Positions 10,180 through 22,530 are shown, counted from the stretch's first letter. The stretch is DNA of 64,000 nt from Avena insularis (GCA_023614405.1 CM042686.1:468938740-469002739), one strand, 5' to 3'. Translations and numbers: made by a program. The notes: generated by a model from the letters alone, not told the origin.

Positions 10180-12380
10180 GTGCTGATGTTACGGCTTCTT
10201 CGGCCCCATCAACCGCGATCTACAACTCTACAACAGCGGAGATTTGCCATCTCTTTGGCGCGTTCAACTTCACCGTCCACACTCCTGGCCTTCGAGTCCA
10301 TGGGCGACGTAATCAGCCTGGCGATAGGGAGCTTCCGCTTCCAAGTCGGTCAGATGGGCACGCTTCACATGCCTGATCAGCCGACGGAACCGTCGATTGC
10401 CCCAGCATCATGGTTCCCTCCATTGATCGGCACCCTCAGTGAGCTCAACGCCCCGACAACAGTTGAGAACACGATCGGCGACAGCAGTCGCGACTCCAAC
10501 CTGAGCGATCTGGCCACTGAAGATGGAACCTATGGTTCCGGATCTGAGAGTTGTGGAAGCAGCAGCTTTCCCAATCACTTCATGTGCGCCGTCATCAACA
10601 CAGGTGATACCTCTGCCAACCGCGACAACATGGGCAATCGCGGTGGAACAACGGCGGCAACAGCGTATGGCAATGCAATCGCACCCCCGTCGACAATGGA
10701 GGAGCAGTCGAACCTCCAACCATATTAAACGAGCCAACCGGCGAACGCGTCGTGATCAGGCTCAACGAGCAAGAATGGGTCACTGCCGCGAGGCCCTACG
10801 AGGCGCTCCTCTACCCTCCGGATCCCTGCAAGAACTGCTGATGGGCTATCACTGGCTCCTGAAGGAAGAATTCAAGCGCCAAGTACAAACAATCGCGCAA
10901 CTCGACGCGCGCAAAAAGGCAGCAGACGAGTCGAGCCTTCGTCGTGCTGAGCTCTCCTCCCACGGAGGATCCTCCTCAAAGGGCAACGAGTACATCACCA
11001 AGAAGAGGAAATCTCGGATGGCCCATCTCACCGACCAAGAATGCATAGAAGCTGCAAAGGTCCTCGACTTCAGCTCTATGACAGTCGACACACGGGGCAA
11101 TGTGGTCCCCAAGATGCCGCAGGCTGCGGTGACAGCGGCCACCATGTACCTACTTAACAACCAGCCGCCAGCTGGAGATCCCCGAGCCGCCAAGCACCGA
11201 TCTATGATCGTGGGCTTGGTATTAATCGAGGCCGCCCTCGACAAGGAGCCAACACGAGAGCCGAAAAAGGGCAAAGCGCTACTCCTCGCCCTCATCCAGC
11301 AACGACAGTCACGATCTGTCTCGACGCCGCCGCTCACGGCGACATGACCGCGACCATGATGCGCGCGACAACCTCATGCAGCACAAGATTGACAAATCAA
11401 GGGCGCGACATGCTCGGTCGACTGACTCGGAAGAGGAAGATGTGGAGCTCTGCGGTGCCAGATGCTTCAGCAGATCCATTAGGCAGAAGCGAATGCCTAA
11501 GGGGTTCAATCTCCCATCGGAGAACCTGAAGTTTGACGGTCTACAGGACCCAAAGATCTGGCTGGAGGATCACATCTCCTCCGTCAGACTCCACGGCGGA
11601 AGTCGAAGCACAACCATGCAATGCAAACAGCTACAGCTGCAGGGCGCCGCCCGAGCATGGCTTAACAACCTCCCGTGCGGATCCATTCGTAGTTGGGATG
11701 AGCTGGTTTACATCTTCGTGCACAACTTCAAAGGCTCGTACAAGCGGCCATCATAAATCGAAGAGCTAAGGTGCTGCCAGCAAAGATCGGGCGAATCGCT
11801 ATGCTCCTACATCCAAAGGTGGTCCATCATCAAGAACTCCACAGAGAACATCTCGGAGGATCGTGCGATTGATGCATTCAACGACGGCGTCTGCCGCATA
11901 GAGCTCAGGGATGAGCTGGGCCGCTCGAAGCCCAAGACCATTGACCACTTGATGGAAATTGCAAATCGGTGGGCTGATGGAGAAGATTCGGTGAAAAATC
12001 ACGTTCACTCCGACGAGGAGGCAGAACTCGAGCGCAAACGCGACCGCCGAGGCAAACGCCGTATGCGCATCTACAATGACCGTGACGACGTCAACATGGT
12101 CGCAGCCGGTTACGCCGATAGACGCGACGACAACCGCAACAGCGGATACCGTAACGTTGGATACCGCGACTCCGGGAAGACCACGCAAGTGTGGCAACGC
12201 CGCGATTGTGACGAAGCACCCGCAACATCCATTGAAGACAAACTATCTAGGCCATGTACGGTGCACTTCTACATCGACAAGCATGATGGGAAGAAGAAGT
12301 CTAGTCACCTCCTTAAGGACTGCCGCGAGTTCCTCAAACTACACGAGGGATTAGCTCGGATGAACCGCAACACAGTCTAA
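10180..12380 (+). pseudogene. Tat-2 gag
   Basis: Structural capsid polyprotein, now in several frames: 10180-10728, about 10740-11350, 11376-11756 and 11757-12380. The capsid-like core is in the third and fourth parts (LKFDGLQDPKIWLEDHIS; AARAWLNNLP; SWDELVYIFVHNFKG), which matches the retrotransposon gag domain. The last part is rich in Arg and Asp and ends in a degraded zinc-knuckle-like stretch (C..H near 12256, then SSHLLKDCREFL). At 11756 a TAA interrupts an otherwise continuous frame. The genuine start codon is unclear. Confidence 0.75.
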
Positions 12381-12630
12381 AGAGGCTATGCAGCCGCTCC
12401 AGGCGCCGTGGCACATGGCGCTCCGCCACCACCACCTGGGATGCCCCCAAATGCAGCTGCGCCGGACTAGCACCACGGAGGCGAACCCTACCCAAGGGCC
12501 ATGGGTACCATGGTGATCCAAAAAGGACGCCCCTCCAATCGGGTGCAGAAGGCCATCACTCGCCAAGTCAACCTGGCCACACACTCGCCACCATCTACCA
12601 CTAAGTACCTCAGTGGAAGCGAGTAATGCA

Positions 12631-13179
12631 TCACCTTCGACAAACGCGACCACCCGCCTCAAGTACCTCGTCCAGGCCATTGTCCCCTCGTACTCGAGGT
12701 GCAAATTGGAGGCTTCGACATGAGCCGCGTATTCATGGATGGCGGAAGCGGCGTCAACCTTATATTCGAGAGTACATTGCGAGCAATGAGGATCCCTCTG
12801 ACTTGCCTAGAGGCCTCGGACACAACATTCCACGGAATCGTCCCAGGAAAAGGCATATATCCCCTGGGCAAAATCAACCTCGATGTTATCTTCGGCACGC
12901 CGAAAAACTTTCGGCGCGAGCGCATCGACTTTGAGGTCGCTGACCGCTGACCGCCACTGCATCCTCGGACGTGTCACGTTCGCTAGGTTTATGGTAGTAC
13001 CACATTACGCCTACCTGCAGATGAAAATGCCAGGTCCCAACAGCGTCATCACAGTTAACGGGAGCTTCGAAAGATCCGATAGTTGCGACAAGGAATTCAA
13101 CAGAATTTCCCAGTCCTTCGGCATGCAGGAAGAACTCGCGAGACTAAAGGAGTTGACATACAATAGTCTTCCCCCCTGA
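12631..13179 (+). pseudogene. Tat-2 protease
   Basis: Aspartic protease that would cut the gag-pol polyprotein. The active-site block reads FMDGGSGVNLIF near 12732-12770, the Asp-Gly-Gly-Ser form of the D-S/T-G motif seen in Tat-clade proteases. Further on are IVPGKGIYPLGKINLDVIFG and, after a TGA at 12948-12950, the tail HCILGRVTFARF in another frame. At least one frameshift disrupts the domain. Confidence 0.75.
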
Positions 13180-13304
13180 GCCGGCCAAGTTTTCCTAATC
13201 TATCCTGTGACTCATCGGTGCACACAAAGAAAGTGCAGGTCCACCCATCGGATCCCGCCAAGATGGCCCTCATCGCCAACAACTTGAGTCCCGCATAGGA
13301 ACTC

Positions 13305-14521
13305 GTGCTCGTCGAATTCCTCCGTGACCACTGGGAAATTTTCGCCTGGTGTCCTGCGGACATGCCAGGAGATCCCAGGGAATTCGCCGAGCACGCACTC
13401 AACGTCAACCCCGATGCAAGGCCAGTCAAGCAAACAATTCGGCGATTGTCCGAGCCACAAGCGCAGGCAGTTGGAATGGAGATCAACAGACTCCTCGACG
13501 CCAAGTTCATACGCGAGATCAAGGAAAGCACTTGGCTCGCCAACATGGTGCTGGTACCAAAAAAGGACACGGATATCCTGCGGATGTGCATGGACTTCAC
13601 CTCTTTGAATAAGCACTGCCCAAAGTATCACTTCCCGTTGCCGCGCATCGACCAGGGCATCGACTCCACCGCAGGATGCGAGCGCCTCTGCTTCCTCGAC
13701 GCCTACTCAGGCTATAATAAGATTCGAATGAAGGAGGAAGACCAAGAGAAAACAGCGTTTACAACGCCCTTTGGTGTGTTCTGCTACAACACAATGCCCT
13801 TCTGGCTAAAGAACACGGGAGCCACCTACCAGCGGTGCATGCAGGCTTGCCTCAAGGAACAACTGGGTTGCAATATTCAAGTCTATGTCGACGACATAGT
13901 AATCAAGACCAAGGAAGAAGCCTCCCCAATCGATGATTTGCGCGAAACCTTCGCCAACCTCGACCACTACCGGATCAAGCTCAATCCGGACAAATCGCCT
14001 TTGGCGTGCCGTCTGGGCAACTACTCGGGTACCTCATCTCCGCGAGGGGAATCGGGGCAAACCCGAAGAAAATAAAAGCCATACTGGCCATGGAGAAGCC
14101 GAAAAACATAAGGGGCGTTCAGCAGCTGGCCGGGCGAATCACGAGCCTCAGTCGATTCATCAGTCGGATGGGTGAAAAGGCGCTGCCCTTCTACCAACTC
14201 CTCCGCAAAGCTGAAAAATTCGAGTGGACCAATGAAGCGCAAGAAGCATTCGAAGACCTCAAGCGCCTGCTATCCACTTCGCCAGTACTGGTGACCCCAC
14301 GAGAAAGGGAACCACTGTTGTTATATATCTCCGCCACCAACCAGGTGGTCAGCACAACGCTTGTCGTCGAGCGAGCCGAGGAAAACAAGGTCCACGGGGT
14401 ACAACGCCCAGTATACTACCTCAGCGAGGTCCTCACGCCAACAAAACAGCGGTACCCGCACTACCAGAAGCTGGCGTATGGTGTCTTCATGACCATCCGG
14501 CGACTGCGCCATTACTTCTAG
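13305..14521 (+). pseudogene. Tat-2 reverse transcriptase and first RNase H
   Basis: Copies element RNA into DNA. The RT palm is long and well preserved: MVLVPKKD, RMCMDFTSLNKHCPK, then the catalytic YVDD near 13887-13898. The frame breaks near 14020 and resumes at 14006-14521 with GYLISARGI, the connection region (SRFISRMGEKALPFYQLL) and the first RNase H remnant (RPVYYLSEVLTPTKQRYP). A TAG at 14519-14521 ends this frame; coding sense continues after it. Catalytic residues are intact in RT, so loss of function comes from the frameshift and stops. Confidence 0.9.
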
Positions 14522-15427
14522 GAACACCCAATCCTGGTGGTCAACGATGCCCCGTTGGGACATATCCTCAATAACCCCGATGCCACGGGATGGGTCGCGC
14601 TTTGGGGAATAGAATTGTCTCCACGAGACATCACATACGAAAAGCGCGACGCAATCAAGTCACAAGTTCTCCCTGACTTCCTCATGCACTGGATGGAGAA
14701 CCAGCTCCCAGACAAACCAGATATGTCCTACCTCTAGACAATGCACTTCGATGGGTCCAAGCGGAAGGACGGAGCAGGTGCAGGTGTCATACTGACATCA
14801 CCTCAAGGGCACAAGTTGAAGTATATCCTGCGAATGCAGTTCACAGCCTCCAACAACGAAGCTGAATACGAGGCCCTGTTGCACGGGATGAGGATGGCAA
14901 AAGCCTGCGGCGACTCCAAGTTGGTCGTCAACCAAACAATGCATGAGTGCGACGCATTGAATGACAACATGATCGCGTATCGCGACCTCTACGACACACT
15001 CGAAGGAGACTTCGACGGTTGCGAGCTGCGGCACGTAGGTCGCGAAAGCAACGAAGAGGCGGATGCACTCGCCAACATAGGCTCTACCTGCGCCCCCATA
15101 CCACCCGGGGTATTTCTCGAGCGCATCTGCGAACGCTCCATCAAGCCAAAGGCCGCAGAGAAGAAAACAAGCGCAGCAACGGACACTTGGGCTATGCCGC
15201 CCAATGAGTCAATGGAACTCGATGACTTGGAGCTGGACACAGGACTCGAGGGACCAATGAGTGTCATGATGATCGAGCAATCCTGGACGCAAACGTACAT
15301 CATGTACCTCCTCAGCAAAAGGCTACCAGACGATCCGACTGATGCATGGCACATCGCGCGGCAATCCAAGGCATTCACTGTTATCAACGGTGAACTGTAT
15401 AAATGCAGCATCACAGGAGTACTCTAG
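14522..15427 (+). pseudogene. Tat-2 second RNase H (archaeal-like, Tat hallmark)
   Basis: Tat-clade elements gained an extra RNase H domain after the first. Here MHFDGSKRKDGAGAG opens it just after a TAG at 14735-14737. ASNNEAEYEALLHGM (conserved Glu) and GDSKLVVNQ (conserved Asp) follow, then the YRDLYDTLEGDFDGCELRHV block and NEEADALANIG (last conserved Asp). The same domain is found broken in Tat-0. A TAG at 15425-15427 stops the frame before integrase. Both stops fit TGG to TAG changes. Confidence 0.88.
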
Positions 15428-16519
15428 CGATGCGTCTCCACGGCCGATGGAAGAGCTGTTCTCCTCGACATCCATGAGGGGACCTGCAGGCACCACGCTG
15501 GCAGTCGCGCCCTCGTCGCCAAAGCTCTACGAGCTGGATTCTATTGGCCTACGGCCATGCGCGATGCCAAGGACATCGTCCAAAAATGCAACGCTTGCCA
15601 ACGATTCGCGGACAAGCTGCACGCACCGGGCACAGAGCTCCAGCCAATTCCATTGGCCTGGCCCTTCGCATAATGGGGACTCGACATGGTTGGCAAACTC
15701 CCAAGATCCTCACGAGGAGGCTACGTCTACCTCTTGGTCGCAGTCGACAAATTCACCAAGTGGATTGAGGCCATGCCAGTGACCAACCAATCAGGACACA
15801 GCGCAGTTAAGTTCTTCGAATCCATCGTCTACCGCTTCGGAGTGCCGCACAACATCATCACCGACAATGGGACGAACTTCACATCCAAGGAGTTGCAAGA
15901 ATTCTGCGAGAATCTAGGGATCAACATCAGCTATGCCTCTGTAGCATATCCACAGACCAACGGTCAGGTGGAAAAAGCAAACGGTCTCGTCTGCGGCGGC
16001 ATCAAGAAGCGACTCCTCCGGCCACTCGAACAAGCCGCGGGTTGCTAGCCAGACGAACTGCAATCCGTACTCTGGAGCCTACGCACAACTCCAAACAGTG
16101 CCACGGGCTACACACCATTCTTTATGGTGCACGGAGCCGAAGCAGTGCTACCCGCCGAGGTATGGTACAAGGCGCCGCGCGTGGTCGCTTACAGCAAACA
16201 AGAGTCATCCCTCGCACTCGAAGAATCCGTCGACCTCCTTGACGAGGCAAGAGAAATCTCCGCGGAAAGATCAACGATCTACCAGCACAACCTACGCAAC
16301 TACCACAGTAGGAGGATACGCCCCAGATCCTTCGTCGAAGGCGACCTGGTCCTGTGATTGAAGCAGTAGGGACATCTCAAGCTCGAGTCCCCATGGGAAG
16401 GACCATATGTGATTACAGAAGTAATCCTAGGTGGCGCCTATTACCTTCAAGATTTAGAGACAGGAGTCGCATACTCCAACCCCTGGAAGGTCGCATAGTT
16501 GCGACGCTTCTACCCTTAG
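15428..16519 (+). pseudogene. Tat-2 integrase
   Basis: Inserts element DNA into the chromosome. The zinc region has HEGTCRHH and CNACQ (about 15470-15600). The core carries the DDE triad: Asp in GLDMVG (about 15680), Asp in TDNGTNF (about 15860) and Glu in NGQVEKAN (about 15960). The C-terminal region has WEGPYVITEVILGGAYYL and ends NPWKVA, stop, LRRFYP, stop at 16517-16519. In-frame stops occur near 15671, 16046, 16355 and 16498. Most fit single C-to-T or G-to-A changes. Confidence 0.88.
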
Positions 16520-16938
16520 TCGTTTTTACTTTTGCATCGCAAAGTAAGGCACTCAGACAAGGCTACTTAGCCACATATTGTACCTCGTACTGTTTCACGA
16601 ATAAATAAAGCTAAGTGCCCCAAAACTCTATGCCTTCCTTTATTTTTCCGCAACTTCTCGACTCGGGGGCTACGCCACCCTACACACATCTGTTCTACGA
16701 ACTAAAACGCGATATCCTGAGTAGCTGGCACATCAATCGAAACCCTTGACACAACATCAACCCAGTTGCAACGCATCGGACATGTTGACTATGGTCAGGC
16801 TAACGAAAAGGAGTCGCATAGTGCAACGCACTCACACGCTAGCAAGCTCTTTATACATATTCGACAATAAATTATATACAACATTTATACGAACTTTACA
16901 ACACGAGTACACTTATGTGCAGGATACAAACTAAGCCA
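16520..16938. other. Tat-2 spacer after integrase
   Basis: No coding signal. It holds one CTCGGGGGCTACG polypurine-like block near 16660, similar to the genuine tract at 22031, and probably the 3' ends of the pol transcript and the converging antisense transcript. Confidence 0.5.
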
Positions 16939-17726
16939 CTACTGCAGCAAGAGAACGTTGGTTTGTTCCTCAAAGAAGTCGACAATCTCTTCTGCTGGGC
17001 GGTCCATAGCCTGGTAGTGCGGCACCATATTCCAGGCAGAACCTGCTGGTGGCGCAGGCGGCCCAGCCGCAATTGCCACAACATCTACGTCAGGCCTATG
17101 CAGTCGCACCCGCAATAGAGCGGCCTTGGCACCAGCCACCAACTGTTGCCTCACACACTCACAAACCACGGTCATATCTTGAAACTTGGCAAGGAGGGCC
17201 AGCAAGCTTGATGGAGTAACATTCAAGCATGACGGCGACTTCTTCAGGAAGTGCAGCACTCGCGACGCATGATCCTGCAGGGTCGCCAGCGCAATCGCAC
17301 GATCATGATCTACCCAGAAGTATCCACTCTCTTGAAGTTGCTCCTGGGTAAGATCATGCATACGAATGGCAATTCTATCCTTCTCATCCTGCGGATGATG
17401 CGCCCTGACAACTACACGAAGCAGCAACAACAGCATAAGAACAGCGCACCATCGCGAGTGACTACAAGGAAAAGATAAGAGCAAGCACACTAACACTTGA
17501 ATTGGTCGCCCAGCTGCGTCACCTCGCCAAGCAGATACTGCTCTCGGGCAGCGGCTTTCTCCGCCTTTGACTTCCATACATCCGCGTTACCGCGGAGCAC
17601 GGGCAACTCACGCTCCAGCTGCTTCACGCGGTCACGCAGTCGCGAAAGCAGCGACAGCTCATCTACCCTGGAGCGCGGCGGTGCCAAAGTATCATCAAGA
17701 GGCGGCGAGTCCTGAGTTTCCCTCAA
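16939..17726 (-). CDS. Antisense gene 2 of Tat-2 (two exons, unknown function)
   Basis: Exon 1 (17726-17491 approximately) begins MRETQDSPPLDD and continues as a Leu-rich coiled coil (LSLLSRLRDRVKQLERELP). It meets a GTGTTA donor. Exon 2 (17404-16939) follows a good acceptor (TAGTTGTCAG) and encodes about 154 residues with a helical core, a Pro/Ala-rich hinge and the tail DRPAEEIVDFFEEQTNVLLLQ. It lies directly behind antisense gene 1 on the same strand, so it may be its 3' end separated by a stop and intron, or a separate gene. I recognise no domain. Confidence 0.5.
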
Positions 17727-17886
17727 AGGATCACTTGATGTACCCTACCACAAGCCAAGATAGAAACAAATAAGACGACCAAATCAACACAAAGACAAAA
17801 GATTCAAGTGCATTCAAGACTAGATACACTCGCCAGTAGGCATGTTCTTAACAAAGGACATAAACTAGTTAACTATTACAAAGCTA

Positions 17887-20725
17887 CTAAGGAGCGATTG
17901 GCTTCTTTGACTTTGACGGCTTCGGGGGCTTCATCAAGTCCGTGGCAGTGTCAGATGCCACTGACTTTCTGCCAGCCCCTGACGCTGCAGCCTTTGCCGC
18001 CTTCTTGGCGCGTTGCAGCTCCTTAGAATACTTCGCGACCGTGTTTATCAGCTGTGGCCCATATTTACCATAAGCAGTCGCGAAAGGAGCAAAGACTACC
18101 TGCTGGACGTCCGCGCTAACAGGCATCGCCTTCGACACCGCGGCAGGGTCAATCTCGACTCCGTGGGCCTGCACCATGGCAAGTGACATGGACGCGCCAA
18201 CCGCGCAGAGTGAGTTCTTGAAGCTGGAAGGAACACCCCTGGCGAAAGACTCCACCAGCTCGTCCATGTTCTCGATTAGCTCAGCCTTGGGCATCAACTC
18301 CTCCCGGAGGCGACTGAGAACGCCCTTGGCCTTGGAGAGCGTATCTTGAACGGCGGTGTTGCGGTCCTCGACTGCTAAAAGCGCACCCGCCAAAGCATCA
18401 TCGCGGCGGAGAGCCTGAGGATCGAAGCTCAAACCGCTAGCATCTGCACACAAACCAACACATGGATATAAACATCAACGCCAACGGCAAACAACAAACA
18501 GAGAGCAACAATGATATCCAAACAAGATACCTGAAAGGGCTTTGGCAATCGAGAAAAGCTGTTCTTCGAACAACTTCTCCCTGGACGCAATGGAAGCACG
18601 AAGATCCTCTTCACGCCTTTGCGCCTCGTCACGCGCCGCGATTGCCTCATCGCGACCCTTCACAGCCGCGGCAAGTGTTTTCTCCATGGTGGCAGCATCA
18701 CGCAGAAGGGCATTATGTTCAGCTACAAAATAAAAAGGACTGACTATCAGTCGACTATATAAAAAGGAGAAGAAGAAAAAGTGAAGAACACTTACTTTCG
18801 ACCACACGATGACACGTCTCCAGCATTGCATGCTGGCGGCCCATCGCAAGTACTTGCTCCGCCAAGTGAGCGGCTTCCTTCACAAGGAGCTATTGCACAA
18901 CAAAGGATCAGCAGAAGCAATAGATACCATCGACTGCAACACGAAAAGAAGAAAATCTACACTTACATGATCCTCCAATGACTCCAAAGTTGTCTGCTGT
19001 ACCGTCATTCGGGCAACCATTCGATGCTCCCCTTCATGCGGAGAGCTGGAAGAGTTGTTCCCGTAGTGGGCCGCCAATGGAGGGGAAGGAGCGCGCTCGA
19101 CCTCTTTCTTGGCCCTTGAGGTCGCGACTCCTGATTCTTTCAAGAATTGGATGTCGCCAGAAGATGATGACGCCTCTTGACTGCAAGACAAAATCCACAT
19201 CAAGAAAAGGCAAATCCAGAGACAAACCAACAAGGGAAAATTAGAGAAGAACAAGCAAACTAGCAAACTTACCAATCAAACTTGTCAAAGTCAAAAGTGG
19301 GCTCCCCTGACTCTGACGAGGACTCCTTGGGCAGTCGCATCTTCTTGCGAGAGGATGGTGCCATGGCGCTCACAAGAATAGCAGGGATCGGTGACTCCGC
19401 ACCAACACCTGCACCTTCCGGAGTCGAAGGAGACGACGCATCGGAATCCTTGCTGCGAGAACGCTTGCGAGTATCCGGACTACCGGACTCGGGGGCTTCC
19501 TCCTCCACATCAGATGGGACAGTCGACTCCAACTCGTCCTCTTCCAAGGCTTCACGAGGGATAATCCCCTCAAGAAGAGGGGGCATACAGGGTGACACCG
19601 CCCAATCCTGCATACAGACAGCAAAATTAGCACTAAGATAAGAAACAGCAGAGAAGCAATCAACAAACTAAGCTACTACGTAGCACAACTATACCTCGGG
19701 AGGAGGGTTAGCAGCATCAAACGGAGGAACAACTGGTTCACGGGGGAGCACATCCTTGACGGTGTACTTGGTGACCAGTCGAACCCTTTTGTCCACCTCA
19801 CTCACGGACATGCCATCGGCAGACACGCGAGTGGCATCGTCAGCGCCAGTCCACTGAAATGTGGGGTGGACTCTAGCCTGCAGGGGCTAGACGCGATGGT
19901 GCAACCACGTACAAATGAGGGTGCAACCTCCCTCCTCTTTGTCGACGCGACTCTCGAGATTGCAGACACGCTCGTACAGCACATCTGTCTCGGCGGACTC
20001 GCCGGGCATGACTACATTTTTCCAGGAGCGCACCGTCGGCCTTCTCATCATGGACGGTATCGCTGGATCGAAAGGTGCGAGTCCGAAGTGCTCCCCGTCA
20101 GCCTTCTCATCGTGGATGTAGAAGCACTTGTCCCTCCACCCTTGGATGAATGCTGTGAGCTTGATGTCGAAATAGGTGGCGGATGGGTCGACGTGAATTC
20201 CGCAACGACCTACATCGTACACTAAGGAGCCAGAAGCAGATTGGCGCTTCAACTTGAAGAGGCGCTTGAAGAGGCCGAAGTGCGGCTCGGTTCCGAGCCA
20301 GCACTCGCAGAGGGTAATGAAGCAAGAGATGTGGAGGATAGAGTTCAGGGATAGCTGATGGAGCTGAAGCCCGTAGTAACAAAGGAGGCCCCTAAAAAAG
20401 GATGTAGGGGTAACTAGAGGCTGCGAATGATGAATGCCAAAAACATCACTCGAAAACCAGCGGGAGTAGAAGGAATTGTCTCCCCGCCGGGGACGCGTGC
20501 GTCGGCGACTATGTCGGACATCACTCTGTCTTGGCGAAGAAGACGAAGATCAGATGACTTGATGATGGAGGGACGCCACGTGCCATTCGTGACGCGGGTG
20601 CCCGTGCCCTTCTTCTTCCCGCCGACGGCGGTGCTGGTGCCCACAGCAGGGGAGCCGCCCTTCTTCTTCACCGCAGCAGCGGTAGCTGCGGAATCGACCG
20701 CAACACCTCCCTTCTTCTTCCCCAT
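17887..20725 (-). CDS. Antisense six-exon accessory gene of Tat-2 (counterpart of the Tat-1 gene)
   Basis: From ATG at 20725 the start is Lys/Ala/Gly-rich (MGKKKGG). Exon 1 then carries the same folded region as Tat-1 exon 1: LCYYGLQLHQLSLNSILHIS here parallels a DHYSIQLHHLPPNSLLDMS block there. It ends at 19695 (GAG|GTAT). Exon 2 is 19607-19273, acidic and Ser-rich, ending at GTAAGT. Exon 3 is 19180-18967, also ending at GTAAGT. Exons 4 (about 18892-18795) and 5 (about 18722-18532) are coiled coil (KGRDEAIAARDEAQRREEDL). Exon 6 runs from about 18445 to a stop at 17887. Exon 1 holds a TAG near 20415 and a frame change. The role is unknown; GT-AG introns show it evolved as a spliced antisense transcript. 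Confidence 0.72.
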
Positions 20726-22030
20726 TGCACGGCGGCGATGCGACCGGAGAAAGTAGCTAGGAAATGCGCGGAGCTGGTCCAGCGCCACGGAGGAAAAGAG
20801 AGCAGAGAAAGCAGGGGAGCAACAACAATGGCGATGGAAGCAAAGGATGAATGAGAGAAGATGAGAAATTACCGACGCAGCACCACTACTTACCCCCTGG
20901 AAGATGCAATCCAACGTCTCAGAAAAACCCTACTGAACGCGTGGCAAACATCATGCTAGACACGTGGAAGAGTGGAAATGCGAACCGTCCCCCCACTGCT
21001 CCCATTATGCGTGGAAATCGAGGAGGCGCGGTTAAAATAAAGATTACGCACGCCTAGTCAAATCAAAGTTAGGAGTGGGACCCACTCCTCGTCATGTCCC
21101 GTCAAACTCGCTCACGCAGGCAACTGATGTCATGACATCGTCAGCACTGAAGTCATCAAAGCTACACAGTAGAAAACCTCGACTACTTTAGTCCTTGCTC
21201 GAGTCTTCGACTCCACCAAGCACTCGGGGGCTACTCCCATAGGGAGCGCTGGTCGCGCACCCTATGATTTTTTTCTTCTTTTTACAGGAACATGGACAAT
21301 CAAGGAAAACCCAACCACTCGAACTACGGTTCGACTTTGGATATGGTTTACTCCCATGAGGAGCGCCGGAAACAAATTCGACTGAAACAAGCAAACAAAA
21401 GACGACAGCAGTCGGAAAAGTTCTTTAGTCCCTGCCTGAGTTTTCGACTCAACTAGGCACTCGGGGGCTACTCCCATAGGGAGCGCTGGTCGCGCACCCT
21501 ATGATTATTTGTACAAAAAACTGTGTGTTGATAACATCCACACTCGAAGCTCATGGCGACATCGCCTCATTTCCTTACAAAGAGACTGCATCTTCTGGGT
21601 CACCTGAATCGTCTCCGCGATGATAAAATTTCGAATGCCGCGCTTACAGCGTGAAGGTAAGACCTGAATAAGGCCTGACAACGCATTTGCTGCGCACTAC
21701 CAGAAATATATCCGTGCCTACAGGTACGATGAATATGCCTTGACGGACGCGTCGAGTGCTCACACCCATATAACTGGAATTGACTCATCAGAAGACCTCC
21801 GTGGCTTGAGTCGAATTACACCAGCACTTTTCCGGATTCGAGTCCGGGGACTCGAGTTTGAGTAGATTGCGTTGTTTCACCCTAAGGTGGTTAACTGATA
21901 CCGATACATCGGTTAAATCAGGCACGCACATCAACAATCCCTATAACACAAGCAAAGCAGTCGAAATATACTCATGCATGCACTCGAAAGACTTCAAAAA
22001 GTCCCCAGTCGAATCTACGATTCCACTGGA
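20726..22030. other. Tat-2 3' region: antisense promoter side and PPT-like cassettes
   Basis: No coding sequence convinces me. The left part should contain the promoter of antisense gene 1. The right part contains a duplicated cassette described separately. Several ORFs in it are shadows. Confidence 0.5.
21187..21506 (+). repeat. Direct repeat carrying a polypurine-like tract (two units, 237 bp apart)
   Basis: About 83 bp at 21187-21269 recurs at 21424-21506. Each holds CACTCGGGGGCTACT followed by an identical stretch ending GCGCACCCTATGATT. The same CACTCGGGGGCTACT block is the genuine polypurine tract at 22031. Confidence 0.8.
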
Positions 22031-22044
22031 CACTCGGGGGCTAC
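22031..22044 (+). promoter_or_regulatory. Tat-2 polypurine tract
   Basis: CACTCGGGGGCTAC directly precedes the 3' LTR. It is the RNase H-resistant primer for plus-strand DNA synthesis. Confidence 0.8.
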
Positions 22045-22530
22045 TAACATGGGTATAACCTACAGGTACTCGAGCTTGGTATATACGGCCTAAATACGTA
22101 AAGGCCCACGGTGTCGCCAAGGCCCAAATGAAGGACTCGAGTAACCTACGGACTCTCGATTGCTTGAAGAACAAGAAGAAGCTAAAGATAGAAAGTTTGA
22201 AGAGGAAAACCCTAATTTGTAACCGACTCGACCTGCTACCCGAGACCTAGCCTACCTATATAAAGGCTAGGAGGGGGCGGCGAGGAGGACACACACAACC
22301 CTAGTTTCCACAATCCTTGCCAGATTGCATCTGCGCACCATTGTAATCTTCGATTCCTTCGATAATTCCACGAGCAGACAAGCAGGAGTAGGGACCTCTA
22401 CGAGGCCTGAACCTGCATAAATCTTTGAGTCCCCTCTGTGCTTGTTTGCTAGCCGATAGATGTCTCCAGCGCTCCCTCCTCCAAAACCCAAGTCCATAAC
22501 AATGGGCATTGATGAGTTAAACCCTCGTCA
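22045..22530 (+). repeat. Tat-2 3' LTR
   Basis: 486 bp, TAACATGGG to CCCTCGTCA, with TATATAAA at 22257-22264. About 20 differences from the 5' LTR by eye. Followed by TTATG, the target duplication. Confidence 0.92.

Larger units (their letters stand above)
9665..22530 (+). mobile_element. Tat-2: complete but inactive Tat-clade Ty3/gypsy element
   Basis: LTRs at 9665-10153 and 22045-22530 are flanked by a perfect 5-bp duplication, TTATG (9660-9664 and 22531-22535). Order: LTR, primer site, gag, protease, reverse transcriptase, RNase H, second (archaeal-like) RNase H, integrase, two antisense genes, polypurine tract, LTR. I count about 20 substitutions and one 3-bp gap between the LTRs (roughly 4%), so it inserted after Athila-1, whose LTRs differ visibly more. 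Many stops and frameshifts in gag and pol make it non-functional. Confidence 0.93.
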
